From Rickettsia typhi (GTDB lineage Bacteria; Pseudomonadota; Alphaproteobacteria; Rickettsiales; UBA1997), in the NCBI GenBank assembly GCA_945862535.1, contig CAMAYG010000011.1, forward strand, positions 1 through 51,620: 51,620 bases of DNA, written 5' to 3'. A model generated the notes under the pieces. It was not told where the DNA came from and made no database searches. It worked only from the letters and a program-made list of their open reading frames with translations. This document shows positions 25,945-34,946 of this stretch, in pieces; positions within the stretch are counted from its first letter, which is position 1; every line of letters starts with the position of its first letter. Position numbers and translations under genes: made by a program.

Positions 25945-27531
25945 TTAAATATTAATATTTTTAATTGCATCGCAAAAGGCTTCGCCCCTCTTCTCGAAAT
26001 TTTGCCACTGATCGAAAGAAGCACAAGCGGGTGATAAGAGTAGATTTTTCTCGGCTAAGTTGTGTTGAGCCGAGAGATCTTGCCAAGCAATTTTTACTGC
26101 ATTCTCTAGGGTTTCTGCAAATACAAATGAAACATTATTTTTTAGCAAGATTTTTGCAAATTCTTTGCTAGATTCGCCAACTAAATATGCTTTATTTATC
26201 TTGTAGAAATATTTTTCTAAAATGCCAATCCCACCTTCTTTGGCAACACCTCCCAGAATCCAAAAAATATTATCAAAAGATTTAAGAGCCACCTCGGTAG
26301 ATTCGGCATTTGTTGCCTTGCTATCGTTAATGAAGTTAATTTTCGCATCTTGAAAATTAATGGTTTTGACAATTTGCAAACGATGGCTTAGCCCGCGAAA
26401 ATCAACAATGCTGTCGATAATATTTTGGTCACAGATGTTGTCGATAATATTGACCCGAAGATTTTGTTTTTCTTGCTGTTTTTTGAGATCTTGTGGCGAT
26501 AAATTTTTAATTGCCAAATAGGATTTTATAATGGCAAATGCCGTTGCTAAATTTGCATCATTATGTGCCCCCCTTAGAAATTCTGAACTACAGCCAATTG
26601 ATTTAATATCGCCGTCTAGATTATGATACAAAGTGCCTTTAAATATTGCAACAGCAAAATTTGCAGATTCTAGAATTTGCCTATTAGATTCGACAGTTGT
26701 AATGGCAATTGTTTGTGCTAAAAAATTATGATTTTTGAAATTGTAATAGATATTAGCGCTTGTTTTGTTGTCGATATTAATAATTGCAAAATCTTCTGCG
26801 GTTTGTTGGCGGAAAATATTCATTTTTGCTTGGCAATAATTTGCAAAACCGCCATGTCTTTCTAGGTGATCGGGGGTGATGTTGCTAAGAGAGGCAATGT
26901 TAAAACGGCAGTAATTCATAAGCGACAACTGGTAAGAAGATGCTTCTAATACATAATTAGCTTCATAAGAATAGTTACTGCTATTTATAAGCTCGAAACA
27001 AGAATTACCAATGTTTCCTCCGCTATAAGTTTTAATATTAAGTCGATTAAAAGCAAAATCTGTTAATGCGGTAGTGGTAGACTTGCCATTTGTGCCAGTT
27101 ATACCAACATAAATATTGCTACCAAATATTTGCTGAAAAATTGCCAAATCGCAAGTGATTAAAGATTTTGGCTGACAAGATATAAGGTCGATAATTGGAT
27201 GGGGGCTTGGTAAATAAAGCGGAATTCCGGGAGATGCAACAACTAATGTTGGTAGGCTGTAATTTATCTCACTGTTAAATTTTGTAAATATAATGGAATT
27301 TCTGTAATTTTGTAAAGCAAAATTTTGTCTTGCTTTATCGAGAACAGCAGAAGAATCGTCAACTGCAACAACTGGTAAATTGCCATGTTGTGCAAAGAAT
27401 TTTAGCGATGCAACTCCAGAAATACCGAGACCAAGAATTAATATCTGCTTATATGGTGCAAGATAGCAAGATATTATAGTTTCTAAAGAATTTGTTTGGT
27501 TCTCGTTTGTTATATTAGTAGTGTTTGTCAT
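25945..27531 (-). CDS. murD: UDP-N-acetylmuramoylalanine--D-glutamate ligase
   Basis: MurD adds D-glutamate to UDP-MurNAc-L-Ala in peptidoglycan synthesis. It has a Rossmann-like N domain (ILILGLGISGVASLKFF, 30-46), then the Mur-ligase P-loop GITGTNGKSTTT (143-154), LEASSYQL, NITPDHLERHG, and the C-terminal domain with FRGLSHRLQ and INDSKATNAEST. The length of 528 exceeds the usual 440-460. The extra residues look like an N-terminal extension and Asn/Ile-rich loops. It heads a run of genes towards the two small exported proteins. Confidence 0.95.
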   Translation of the reverse strand: MTNTTNITNENQTNSLETIISCYLAPYKQILILGLGISGVASLKFFAQHGNLPVVAVDDSSAVLDKARQNFALQNYRNSIIFTKFNSEINYSLPTLVVASPGIPLYLPSPHPIIDLISCQPKSLITCDLAIFQQIFGSNIYVGITGTNGKSTTTALTDFAFNRLNIKTYSGGNIGNSCFELINSSNYSYEANYVLEASSYQLSLMNYCRFNIASLSNITPDHLERHGGFANYCQAKMNIFRQQTAEDFAIINIDNKTSANIYYNFKNHNFLAQTIAITTVESNRQILESANFAVAIFKGTLYHNLDGDIKSIGCSSEFLRGAHNDANLATAFAIIKSYLAIKNLSPQDLKKQQEKQNLRVNIIDNICDQNIIDSIVDFRGLSHRLQIVKTINFQDAKINFINDSKATNAESTEVALKSFDNIFWILGGVAKEGGIGILEKYFYKINKAYLVGESSKEFAKILLKNNVSFVFAETLENAVKIAWQDLSAQHNLAEKNLLLSPACASFDQWQNFEKRGEAFCDAIKNINI

Positions 27532-27572
27532 TTAACGAGCATATTTATTTAACAGCAAATTCTGCAAAAACT

Positions 27573-27896
27573 TTACATTATTTTGGCTTGCTGTAGCAGA
27601 TCTTTCAATTCGCCATTTTGATACATTTCGCGGATAATATCGCAACCACCAATAAATTCGCCATCGATATAAAGCTGAGGAATAGTTGGCCAATCCGAAA
27701 AATCTTTGATTCCCTGCCTAATTTCCTGATCTTTCAAAACATCGACATCGGTAAATTCAACACCAAAACTATTAATAATTTGGACAACTGTTGCCGAAAA
27801 ACCGCATTGTGGGGCGGTTTTCGTTCCTTTCATAAATAAAACAATTCGATTATTTTTGATAGTGTCTTGAATATTTTCTATTGCGGAATTTTGCAT
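27573..27896 (-). CDS. grxD: Monothiol glutaredoxin, Grx4 type
   Basis: This CGFS-class glutaredoxin carries or transfers 2Fe-2S clusters bound with glutathione. The active site is [10 protein letters not shown] with Cys31; downstream [17 protein letters not shown] holds the glutathione-binding residues. Length 107 is typical. In alphaproteobacteria it usually follows a BolA gene, which is not seen here. Confidence 0.95.
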   Translation of the reverse strand: MQNSAIENIQDTIKNNRIVLFMKGTKTAPQCGFSATVVQIINSFGVEFTDVDVLKDQEIRQGIKDFSDWPTIPQLYIDGEFIGGCDIIREMYQNGELKDLLQQAKIM

Positions 27897-27974
27897 ATTT
27901 AGCGGTTAATTAAAGATTAAAAGGATAAACTACGATAACAAATAATTATAATTGCCAATATTTCAAGGGCTATT

Positions 27975-28556
27975 TTAAAATAAATTTCCCTGTAAATGTC
28001 TTTGGGGTTTTACATGCTCTAAAACTTCTTCAATGAAGTGTTCGGTTTTTAGCTTTTTTTCGTCTTGATTGTAAAACTGCTCACGCCTTATCCTTACTTT
28101 TAGAATATCTCCCTTAGCAAACTCTTTTCCTGCATTTATATCGCTTAAAAACTCATCATCTTCTACCAATACATAAAAACTTGATTGTCCATCGTTTACA
28201 TACCATTTATTATCCTCTTTAAACGATAAATTAATTATATTAATGCTGGTTTTAAAAATTACAGGCTCTTCGTCGAGCTTAATTTCTCGAGAAACTAGGC
28301 ATTTAAAATAATTAACTTCCTCTTTTATAATTTGACAAAAATTTGTTTTATTTTCATCTAATTTTATAGCAACATCTTCAACCCCTTCTCTTAATAGCGG
28401 AGAGGTTAGTTGCTGAATCTTAGCACGACTATCGTTTAAAACACTATTAGCTTCTTCTAGCAATAAGTCAAAACTTAAAACGGCTACAGATAAATCTTTA
28501 GGACTTATTTCGTTATTGTCTAAAGCTTTGCCATTATAAATTAGCTGAAGTCTCAT
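27975..28556 (-). CDS. Conserved hypothetical protein, apparently lacking its middle
   Basis: The N terminus (LIYNGKALDNNEISPKDLSV, then LLEEANSVLNDSRAKI) and the C terminus (FKEDNKWYVNDGQSSFYVLV, KGDILKVRIRREQF and EEVLEH) resemble, from memory, a family of uncharacterised proteins of about 280 residues seen in many proteobacteria, often in accessory regions. This copy is 193 residues. The two conserved ends are joined by a short Cys-containing stretch (about 70-95), which suggests an in-frame loss of the middle. An imperfect palindrome (28380-28407) coding for LTSPLLREGV lies where the N-terminal conservation stops. No function is known to me. Confidence 0.65.
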   Translation of the reverse strand: MRLQLIYNGKALDNNEISPKDLSVAVLSFDLLLEEANSVLNDSRAKIQQLTSPLLREGVEDVAIKLDENKTNFCQIIKEEVNYFKCLVSREIKLDEEPVIFKTSINIINLSFKEDNKWYVNDGQSSFYVLVEDDEFLSDINAGKEFAKGDILKVRIRREQFYNQDEKKLKTEHFIEEVLEHVKPQRHLQGNLF

Positions 28557-28645
28557 TGTATTACAAATTTTAAACTAAATTACCAAATATTGCTAGATTT
28601 TCTTTGTTATTAAATCTACAGCAAAATCCTATCACTAAAAACCTA

Positions 28646-29383
28646 TTAAACCTCAATTTTTCTAAAGCCTCGAGCAATTAAATATACTTCACTAGAATCT
28701 TTGCGGGAAGATTCTGGCTTGAAATAATCTACCTTGCTAAAATTTTGCCTCAATATTGTAAGAATTTCGGCAGAAGAACCGCCCTGAAATATTTTACCCA
28801 CAAATGCTCCATCTTTAGCAAGTATTGATACCGCTAATTGCAAAGCATCTTCTAGTAAATTAATTATTCTTAGGTGATCTACGGTTTTATTGCCACTGCA
28901 ATTTGCTGCCATATCAGACATCACGACCAAACATTTAAGAAATTTATTTTGGATTTGCCTTTCACTAATCTTATTCAAGATTTGCTCCTTTACCGATTCG
29001 CAAAGAAAGTCGCCCTCGATAGTAAAAACACCCTCTATTGGCAATATTGGCAACAGATCGATGGCAATAACATTATTAAAACCAACCTCGGCAACTGCCA
29101 CCTGACTCCAGCCACCGGGAGCCGCCCCCAGATCTACCACTAAATGATTTTTCTTGAATATTTTGAATTTATTATTTATTTCAATAATTTTAAAGGCGGA
29201 TCGTGCTCGAAAGCCATTATCTTTTGCGGCCTGCACTAAGGGGTCGTTAATTTGGCGACGAAGCCAACTTTGCGACGACTTGCTAAATTTTTTGGTTTTT
29301 TTTAGTTTCTGAAAATTATTATTGCGACAGCTACCGAGATCGGATAAATTAATATTATTCTTTTGATTTTTTTTAATCTGCAT
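28646..29383 (-). CDS. rlmE: 23S rRNA (uridine2552-2'-O)-methyltransferase RlmE/FtsJ
   Basis: RlmE methylates U2552 of 23S rRNA late in 50S assembly. The SAM-binding motif VVDLGAAPGGWSQVAV is clear, with the catalytic K-D-K-E set placed in ARSAFKIIEI, VVMSDMAAN, FVGKIFQG and SSEVYLIARGFR. The N-terminal about 40 residues are a Lys/Asn-rich extension, as in several alphaproteobacterial homologues. Length 245. Confidence 0.95.
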   Translation of the reverse strand: MQIKKNQKNNINLSDLGSCRNNNFQKLKKTKKFSKSSQSWLRRQINDPLVQAAKDNGFRARSAFKIIEINNKFKIFKKNHLVVDLGAAPGGWSQVAVAEVGFNNVIAIDLLPILPIEGVFTIEGDFLCESVKEQILNKISERQIQNKFLKCLVVMSDMAANCSGNKTVDHLRIINLLEDALQLAVSILAKDGAFVGKIFQGGSSAEILTILRQNFSKVDYFKPESSRKDSSEVYLIARGFRKIEV

Positions 29384-29439
29384 ATGAAATGATTTTATGG
29401 TGACGATACTAGACTAATGCGATGCGAAAGGGTGCAAGG

Positions 29440-29796
29440 TTAGATTGGGTTTTTAAAATATTCTAACTCAACTGCAAAAGCTTCTACATTGTTAAAGACA
29501 TCTAATTTATTAACTTCCACTTTGCACCAAGCAAGATTTTGCTCGGATTTACAAATTTCGATGATTTCTACCGCAAGATCTTCGATAAGATAAAATTTAT
29601 TATCCTTAGTGAGTTCGTTAATTTTCGATGTAATTACCGCATAATCAATAGAATCCTTAATATTTTTACTATGCAAAACTTTTTCGTTGGCAAGCCTAAG
29701 ATCTAGGTTAATCTTTACCGCGGTCGGTAACAAATGTTCTTGCGGATATATTCCTAGAAAAATCTTTGTTTGGTAGTTTTTGATTTTTATTAGCAT
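29440..29796 (-). CDS. folB: Dihydroneopterin aldolase
   Basis: FolB cleaves dihydroneopterin to 6-hydroxymethyl-dihydropterin in folate synthesis, upstream of FolP, which is also in this window. The family start IKIKNYQTKIFLGIYPQE carries the Tyr/Glu region, DSIDYAVI follows, and the C-terminal VEVNKLDVFNNVEAFAVELE carries the lysine. I chose the ATG at 29796 (118 residues) because the protein similarity begins at MLIKIKNY; an in-frame ATG at 29814 would add MAITII. Confidence 0.88.
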   Translation of the reverse strand: MLIKIKNYQTKIFLGIYPQEHLLPTAVKINLDLRLANEKVLHSKNIKDSIDYAVITSKINELTKDNKFYLIEDLAVEIIEICKSEQNLAWCKVEVNKLDVFNNVEAFAVELEYFKNPI

Positions 29797-29874
29797 GATG
29801 ATGGTGATTGCCAATTCTACCTTAACCTGAAATATTAAGATAGAATTGGTTTAATTAGCTATTTAAGCTAATTG

Positions 29875-30471
29875 CTACTGGATAACAGTAACAGAACGGC
29901 GATTTTTTGCCAAAGAATCTTCGTTATTGCCGAAAGCTACTGGTCTTTCTTTGCCATATGATATTATTTTAATCCTGCTAGAATCTACACCTTTCGATGC
30001 TAAGTATCTCTTTGTTGCATTGGCTCTTTTTTCTCCGAGGGCGATATTATATTCTCTTGTTCCTCTTTCGTCACAATGACCTTCGACTATTACTTTTACT
30101 GACTGATCGCTATTTAACCATTCGGACTGAGTGTCTAGAATTTGTTTAGCATCACCACCAATTTCAGAAGAGTCGTAGGCAAAGAAAATTCTGTCTTTTA
30201 CTTCGATTTCTTCGACCTTTTCTTCGATTTCCTGCTCTGCTTCTGTGGCTTGGGCACTATTTTCTATAACTTCGTAAGTTTCTTGAGGAGGAGCCTCTGC
30301 TGGCTTAACTTCTTCGACTTTTGGCTCTTCTATTACGGGCGCTGGTGGCTGTGGAACTGGAGCAACTAATGGCTGTTCCATAACTTCTTTTTTACCACTA
30401 CAAGATGCGATAGATAGAGAAAGAAATACTGCCAAAGCAATACAAAACTTGTGAATAAGGTATTTGTTCAT
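29875..30471 (-). CDS. pal: Peptidoglycan-associated lipoprotein Pal
   Basis: Pal anchors the outer membrane to peptidoglycan with the Tol system. The signal peptide ends in the lipobox SIASC, with lipidated Cys24. A Pro/Glu-rich linker (about 35-95) comes next, then the OmpA-like domain: RIFFAYDSSEIGGDAKQIL, VEGHCDERGTREYNIALGE (peptidoglycan-binding Asp/Arg) and YGKERPVAFGNNEDS. Length 198 is slightly longer than E. coli Pal because of the acidic linker. The tolB-like gene normally next to pal is not present; thrC lies upstream beyond a hairpin. Confidence 0.94.
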   Translation of the reverse strand: MNKYLIHKFCIALAVFLSLSIASCSGKKEVMEQPLVAPVPQPPAPVIEEPKVEEVKPAEAPPQETYEVIENSAQATEAEQEIEEKVEEIEVKDRIFFAYDSSEIGGDAKQILDTQSEWLNSDQSVKVIVEGHCDERGTREYNIALGEKRANATKRYLASKGVDSSRIKIISYGKERPVAFGNNEDSLAKNRRSVTVIQ

Positions 30472-30504
30472 TAGGTTGATTTGTTAAGTTAGCGGATTTT
30501 GAAT

Positions 30505-30554
30505 AAATAAACTTTGAATAAATAAATTTTATTTTATATTTTCAAAGTTTATTT
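30505..30554 (-). terminator. Stem-loop between thrC and pal
   Basis: AAATAAACTTTGAA (30505-30518) is perfectly complementary to TTCAAAGTTTATTT (30541-30554) over 14 bp with a 22-nt AT-rich loop. It lies 74 bp past the thrC stop on the minus strand and 34 bp before the pal start. It probably ends or stabilises the thrC transcript; the tail on the minus strand is AUUCAAAA rather than a U-tract. Confidence 0.55.
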
Positions 30555-30628
30555 AGTCTTTTTTAAAATTCAAAGATATTTTTTAATTTTCTAGCAAAAT
30601 ATTTACTATTAACCATTTTTCAACTAAA

Positions 30629-32038
30629 TTAGCTAAGATTTTCGCCAATATATTTGGTTATCTTACCAATATTATTATCGATAATTGTAAATTTTTCGGG
30701 CAATTGGTAGAGATTGTTAAGAAAAAGTGGCAAATCAACCTTATCAATACCAGAGTCCATAACGACTTCCGAAAACTTTGCCGGATGAGCCGTTGCCAAA
30801 ATAATCAATTTTTCTCCTTGATATTCGCTAGATTGACAATATTGATTAACGGCAGCGACTGCGGTTGCAGTATGGGGGTCGATAATTTCGTTGGTTTCTT
30901 TATTAACTTTAACAATATTGGCAATGGTTTCTTGGTTGCTACATTTAAAGGAAACAAAATCTTTTCGTATTTCCTTAATTACAGATTCGCTGAGGCTCAT
31001 AGTGCCACTAACGGCAAAGTTTTTCATTAATTCTGCTACTAAATTTTCTTGATTACAATATTGATAATAATTAAAAATTAATCTTTCTAGGTTGCTTGAA
31101 ACCTGAATATCCATGCTTGGCGAAAAGGTTTTCTTAAGAACATCTTTGGAATAATCATTGCTTTTGATAAGGCGATCGAGAATGTCGTTTTCGTTAGTAG
31201 CAATAATTAATTTAGCAATTGGCAGGCCCATTTTCTTTGCCATAAAACCAGCATAAATATCGCCAAAATTGCCAGTTGGCACCGCAAAACTAATTGGGTT
31301 GCTACTATTTACTCCTAACCTTAAAGCGCTGTAAAAATAATAGACGATTTGTGCCATTATTCTGGCAAAGTTAATAGAATTTACCGCTATCAATCTTCTG
31401 TTTTTTAAAAAATCACGATCTAAAAACATCGATTTAACCATTGCCTGACAATCGTCAAAACTACCTTCCACCGCCAAATTAAAAACATTAGGAGCTAAAA
31501 CCGTTGTCATTTGTTTTCTTTGCACTTCCGACACCTTTTGATGCGGGTGGAGAATAAATATTTTGCTATTTTTGCAATTTAAACAGCCCTGAATGGCCGC
31601 AGAGCCAGTATCGCCAGAAGTGGCACCAATTATCACGATTTCTTGCGGATCTTCTTGCAAGAAGTGATTGAGCAAATTACCAATAAACTGTAGTGCAAAA
31701 TCTTTAAATGCTAGTGTTGGCCCGTGAAAAAGCTCGAGCAAGAATTGCTGAGAGTTGATTTGCTTAATTGGGGCAATTGCTTTGTGATGAAAATTTTGAT
31801 AAGATTTATTGATAATAAGCCTATAGTCATTATCGCTAATTTCATTACCAATAAATTCTTTGGTCAATACAAAAAAAAGCTCTTGATAGCTAAGTTTTTG
31901 CATTTCGTTAATTTGTGAGGCACTAAATTGGGGAACTTGCATAGGAAGATAAAGCCCACCGTCGCTTGCAAGCCCTGCTATCACCACTTGTGAAAAATTT
32001 AGCCTTTCTGCAGAAAGACGAGTCGAGAAATATTGCAT
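30629..32038 (-). CDS. thrC: Threonine synthase
   Basis: ThrC is a PLP enzyme converting O-phosphohomoserine to threonine. The PLP lysine is Lys112 in ELFHGPTLAFKDFALQF, and the glycine-rich phosphate cradle is the GATSGDTGSAAIQG segment. The N terminus MQYFSTRLSAERLNFSQV is typical of the class of about 470 residues. I prefer the ATG at 32038, since the family match starts there. An upstream in-frame ATG at 32077 would add 13 hydrophobic residues without similarity. It pairs functionally with hom at 18629-19915. It is divergent from rppH. Confidence 0.95.
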   Translation of the reverse strand: MQYFSTRLSAERLNFSQVVIAGLASDGGLYLPMQVPQFSASQINEMQKLSYQELFFVLTKEFIGNEISDNDYRLIINKSYQNFHHKAIAPIKQINSQQFLLELFHGPTLAFKDFALQFIGNLLNHFLQEDPQEIVIIGATSGDTGSAAIQGCLNCKNSKIFILHPHQKVSEVQRKQMTTVLAPNVFNLAVEGSFDDCQAMVKSMFLDRDFLKNRRLIAVNSINFARIMAQIVYYFYSALRLGVNSSNPISFAVPTGNFGDIYAGFMAKKMGLPIAKLIIATNENDILDRLIKSNDYSKDVLKKTFSPSMDIQVSSNLERLIFNYYQYCNQENLVAELMKNFAVSGTMSLSESVIKEIRKDFVSFKCSNQETIANIVKVNKETNEIIDPHTATAVAAVNQYCQSSEYQGEKLIILATAHPAKFSEVVMDSGIDKVDLPLFLNNLYQLPEKFTIIDNNIGKITKYIGENLS

Positions 32039-32317
32039 AATTGCATAATGTAAAACTAAATATCGAAAAATTGGCATTTAACAGTGATTACAGTAATTTG
32101 TTAAATCAACTTGATTCTTGCATAATAAAAATGTTGCAATATTTTCTAAGCATAAACTTTTATAAGTAAAGTGTTAGTTATAATAATTATTGCAAGATAC
32201 ATAACAAAAAGCCTTCAGCCTTATTAAAGCAAGCCTTATTTAGACACAAGCAATGTTAAAATTAATCAATTAGCAATAAAACTAGCCAAACTTATTTAAA
32301 AATCAAAATCTTAACAA

Positions 32318-32821
32318 ATGTCAAAGAAAACTAATAAAATCTTGCCTCCAGACTACCTCTACCGCACAGGAGTCGGAATCGCCATCATCAATCAAGACAA
32401 AAAAATATTTGTAGGACACAGAATCGACAGTGTTGACAAGTTAAAATCTTGGCAAATGCCTCAGGGCGGTGTAGATGCAGGCGAAGACGAGCTTTCGGCA
32501 ATGTTTCGCGAACTAAAGGAAGAAACTGGCCTCGAAAAGGATGCCGTTAAAATTTTGCACCAATTGCCAAATTATCAATATTACAACCTTCCTAATGTTT
32601 TACAAAAAAAATTGTGGGGCGGTAAATATTTAGGGCAACGGCAAAAATGGTTTTTACTAGAACTATCGGCAAATGACGAAGCCATCAACATCAAAACCGA
32701 AAACCCAGAATTTAACGACTGGCAATGGGTTGATGTAGATGAGGCAATAGATATGATAGTGGATTTTAAAAAAATGCTCTATAAAGAGGTATTTCGTGGC
32801 TTTGCTAAATTCTTAAATTAA
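32318..32821 (+). CDS. rppH: RNA pyrophosphohydrolase RppH
   Basis: RppH removes pyrophosphate from mRNA 5' ends and so triggers decay. The Nudix box is complete at residues 50-72 (G-x5-E-x7-RELKEETGL). The N-terminal YRTGVGIAIIN and KSWQMPQGG, and the C-terminal EVFRGFAKFL, are family features. Length 167 is typical. The 240-bp gap to divergent thrC holds both promoters but no recognisable consensus; the ATG is preceded by AAAATCTTAACA, with no Shine-Dalgarno. Confidence 0.95.
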   Translation: MSKKTNKILPPDYLYRTGVGIAIINQDKKIFVGHRIDSVDKLKSWQMPQGGVDAGEDELSAMFRELKEETGLEKDAVKILHQLPNYQYYNLPNVLQKKLWGGKYLGQRQKWFLLELSANDEAINIKTENPEFNDWQWVDVDEAIDMIVDFKKMLYKEVFRGFAKFLN

Positions 32822-32881
32822 CCATCTTTGCTTTAAGTCTCACTAAAATTTTCAAAGTAAAATCTTGATAAAATAAATATA

Positions 32882-33228
32882 CTCATTGCAAGCGATGCTG
32901 GCAATTCTTTTAAGAGCAATAAATCTGCTGATAATATAGTAGTTGAAATAAATTCAATAACAAAACTTTCCGAAGCAAAAAACAACATTTATCGTTAAAA
33001 CTTTTAAGTAAAGAACTAGATCTAAAAAGTGTTTTTTCTCATATTCACCACAAGAATTGTCCAAGTAGTATATTTTCTGTAGCCGATCACAAATAAGGAT
33101 TAGAAGGAAAACTAAAAGAAATTTTTTGTAAAAATGATCTCGAAACAAAAGAAAAAATTAGCAAAGTTGCTGAATTTTATAAAAACCAATTGAAAACATT
33201 ATTCAAGGATCTAAAACAGAAAATCTAA
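32882..33228 (+). pseudogene. Decayed gene relic between rppH and truB
   Basis: Two adjacent plus-strand frames read like pieces of one protein. The first runs 32882-32998, with fragments such as LIASDAGNSFKSNKSADNIV, ending in TAA. The second frame, from about 32988, gives LLSKELDLKSVFSHIHHKN, then an in-frame TAA at 33093-33095, then GLEGKLKEIF and VAEFYKNQLKTLFKDL up to a stop at 33226-33228. This pattern fits one frameshift plus one nonsense mutation. I cannot name the parent family. Together with flanking AT-rich sequence it fills the 456-bp gap, which shows nothing else. Confidence 0.45.
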
Positions 33229-33277
33229 AAAAATAAGTTGCCAAATTTTTTAAATCAATGAATTTAAAACAATCTAA

Positions 33278-34393
33278 ATGAACGATAATTACTGGATAAA
33301 TCTCTACAAACCTCAAGGAATATCTTCGGCAAAAGCCGTGGCAATTATTAAAAAATTTGGCAAATTTGCTAAAGTTGGCCATGGCGGAACCCTCGACCCT
33401 GCCGCAGAAGGAGTTTTGCCAATTGCTGTTAATAAAGCAACAAAAACTGCAAGCTCAATAGAATCTACCTGTAAAAAATATTTCTTTACCATAACTTGGG
33501 GCGAAGACCGCGACACCGATGACACCGAAGGAAAAGTTATTGCTACCAGCAACTTAAGGCCAACAACTTGGCAAATTGTTAATTCCTTAGCTTCATTTTG
33601 TGGCAAAATCAACCAAACTCCATCGAAATTCTCAGCAATAAAAGTCGACGGCAAAAGAGCCTATAAATTAGCAAGAAGCAATGCAGATTTCGAAATGAAG
33701 TCTCGAGAAATAATAATTTATCAAATTAAACTGTGTCAAAGCCTAGAAAATAGTGCCAGTTTCGAGGTATTATGCTCAAAAGGAACATTTGTCAGAACTC
33801 TTGCCCGCCAATTATCAGATAAAATGCAAGTTTGTGGCTTTGTCAGCAAATTAGTTCGCTTGCAAGTTGGCAATTTTGATGTTGCAAACACAATATCGCT
33901 ACAACAATTCGTTTTAACTAGCAAAAATCTATCGCCAATTGCCAATTCAGCGATAGAAAATTCGGCAATAAGCCGTGCAAAAATAACCATTCCCGCCATT
34001 TTTAAGCAATATCTTAAGATTGATTTAACCTTGGAGCAGTCAAAAAAGCTAAATAACGGTATTTGCTTATCTATCGATACAGATTTCTTAGCAAAATTTG
34101 CCGTTATTGATAATTTGCACCATCAACAACAAGAATCGCTAATTTATAGCAATATTTCTTCGCATAATTCATTGCCTATATTGGTTTTTTACAACAATAA
34201 CAACATTACTATAGCAGAAATTATAGAAAATGAAAATATTGCTTGCAAAATAAATAAAAATTATAAAAATTTGCTAGAGTTTGAGCGAATGAATTCTCAG
34301 ATAACTTCTTGGTCTTTGGTTCGTAAAATAACTTCCGCAAAACTTGCTAGTGGTTTTTTACTAAGATCAAGTGTTGTTTTACAAACATTTTAG
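33278..34393 (+). CDS. truB: tRNA pseudouridine(55) synthase TruB
   Basis: TruB makes the universal pseudouridine 55 in the T-loop of tRNAs. The catalytic Asp40 sits in GHGGTLDPAAEGVLPIAV, and YKLAR and GTFVRTLARQL follow as expected. The first about 235 residues match the normal enzyme. The extra about 100 C-terminal residues are Asn/Ile-rich and do not look like a standard PUA domain, perhaps a degenerate one. Gene order truB-rpsO-pnp is the classic bacterial arrangement. Confidence 0.95.
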   Translation: MNDNYWINLYKPQGISSAKAVAIIKKFGKFAKVGHGGTLDPAAEGVLPIAVNKATKTASSIESTCKKYFFTITWGEDRDTDDTEGKVIATSNLRPTTWQIVNSLASFCGKINQTPSKFSAIKVDGKRAYKLARSNADFEMKSREIIIYQIKLCQSLENSASFEVLCSKGTFVRTLARQLSDKMQVCGFVSKLVRLQVGNFDVANTISLQQFVLTSKNLSPIANSAIENSAISRAKITIPAIFKQYLKIDLTLEQSKKLNNGICLSIDTDFLAKFAVIDNLHHQQQESLIYSNISSHNSLPILVFYNNNNITIAEIIENENIACKINKNYKNLLEFERMNSQITSWSLVRKITSAKLASGFLLRSSVVLQTF

Positions 34394-34481
34394 CTAGCTA
34401 AATTCAATGTTTCTGGCAGAATTACTAGCCTTTTAACATCAAATTAGATGCAAATTATTAACTAAATCATAAATAAACCTA

Positions 34482-34751
34482 ATGTCTATTCTTGAAAAAA
34501 CAAAAAAAGAAATTGTCAAAGAATTTGCTACCGATCAAAAAAACACAGGCACCGTCGAAGTGCAATGTGCAATTTTAACTAAACAAATCAACAATCTTAC
34601 CGAACACTTAAAGCTACACAAAAAAGACCACTCATCCCGTCGCGGTCTTTTAATAGCTGTTAGCAAAAGAAGAAGAATGCTCGATTACCTAAAAAGCAAA
34701 TCTCAACAACGTTATGAAGTACTAATTCAAAAACTAGAAATTCGTAAGTAA
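34482..34751 (+). CDS. rpsO: Ribosomal protein S15
   Basis: S15 is the small-subunit primary assembly protein that binds the 16S rRNA central domain. The 89-residue product has the full signature, including [33 protein letters not shown] and RRRMLDYLK. It lies between truB and pnp. A long stem-loop follows its stop codon. Confidence 0.97.
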   Translation: MSILEKTKKEIVKEFATDQKNTGTVEVQCAILTKQINNLTEHLKLHKKDHSSRRGLLIAVSKRRRMLDYLKSKSQQRYEVLIQKLEIRK

Positions 34752-34759
34752 ATTTATAA

Positions 34760-34840
34760 AACTAGCTATCGCCTTAAGCATTAACTTTGCTTTTATTAAA
34801 CCTATTATTACTAAACTTTATCTTAGGTCGATAGCTAGTT
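34760..34840 (+). promoter_or_regulatory. rpsO-pnp intergenic stem-loop, possible RNase III site
   Basis: AACTAGCTATCGCCTTAAG (34760-34778) and CTTAGGTCGATAGCTAGTT (34822-34840) are complementary at 17 of 19 positions around a 43-nt loop. No U-tract follows, so it does not look like a plain terminator. In E. coli a long intergenic helix at the same place is cut by RNase III and then used by PNPase to repress its own mRNA (established knowledge). Here the same role is inferred only from position and shape. Confidence 0.65.
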
Positions 34841-34946
34841 ATTTCAATTATCAATTTGCTGCAAATCAACACCCGTAAAGTTGCGTTATTAACAGATGGA
34901 TCACTTCAAAAATTTTAGCGCTGTATCAACAAATAAAATAAATCAA

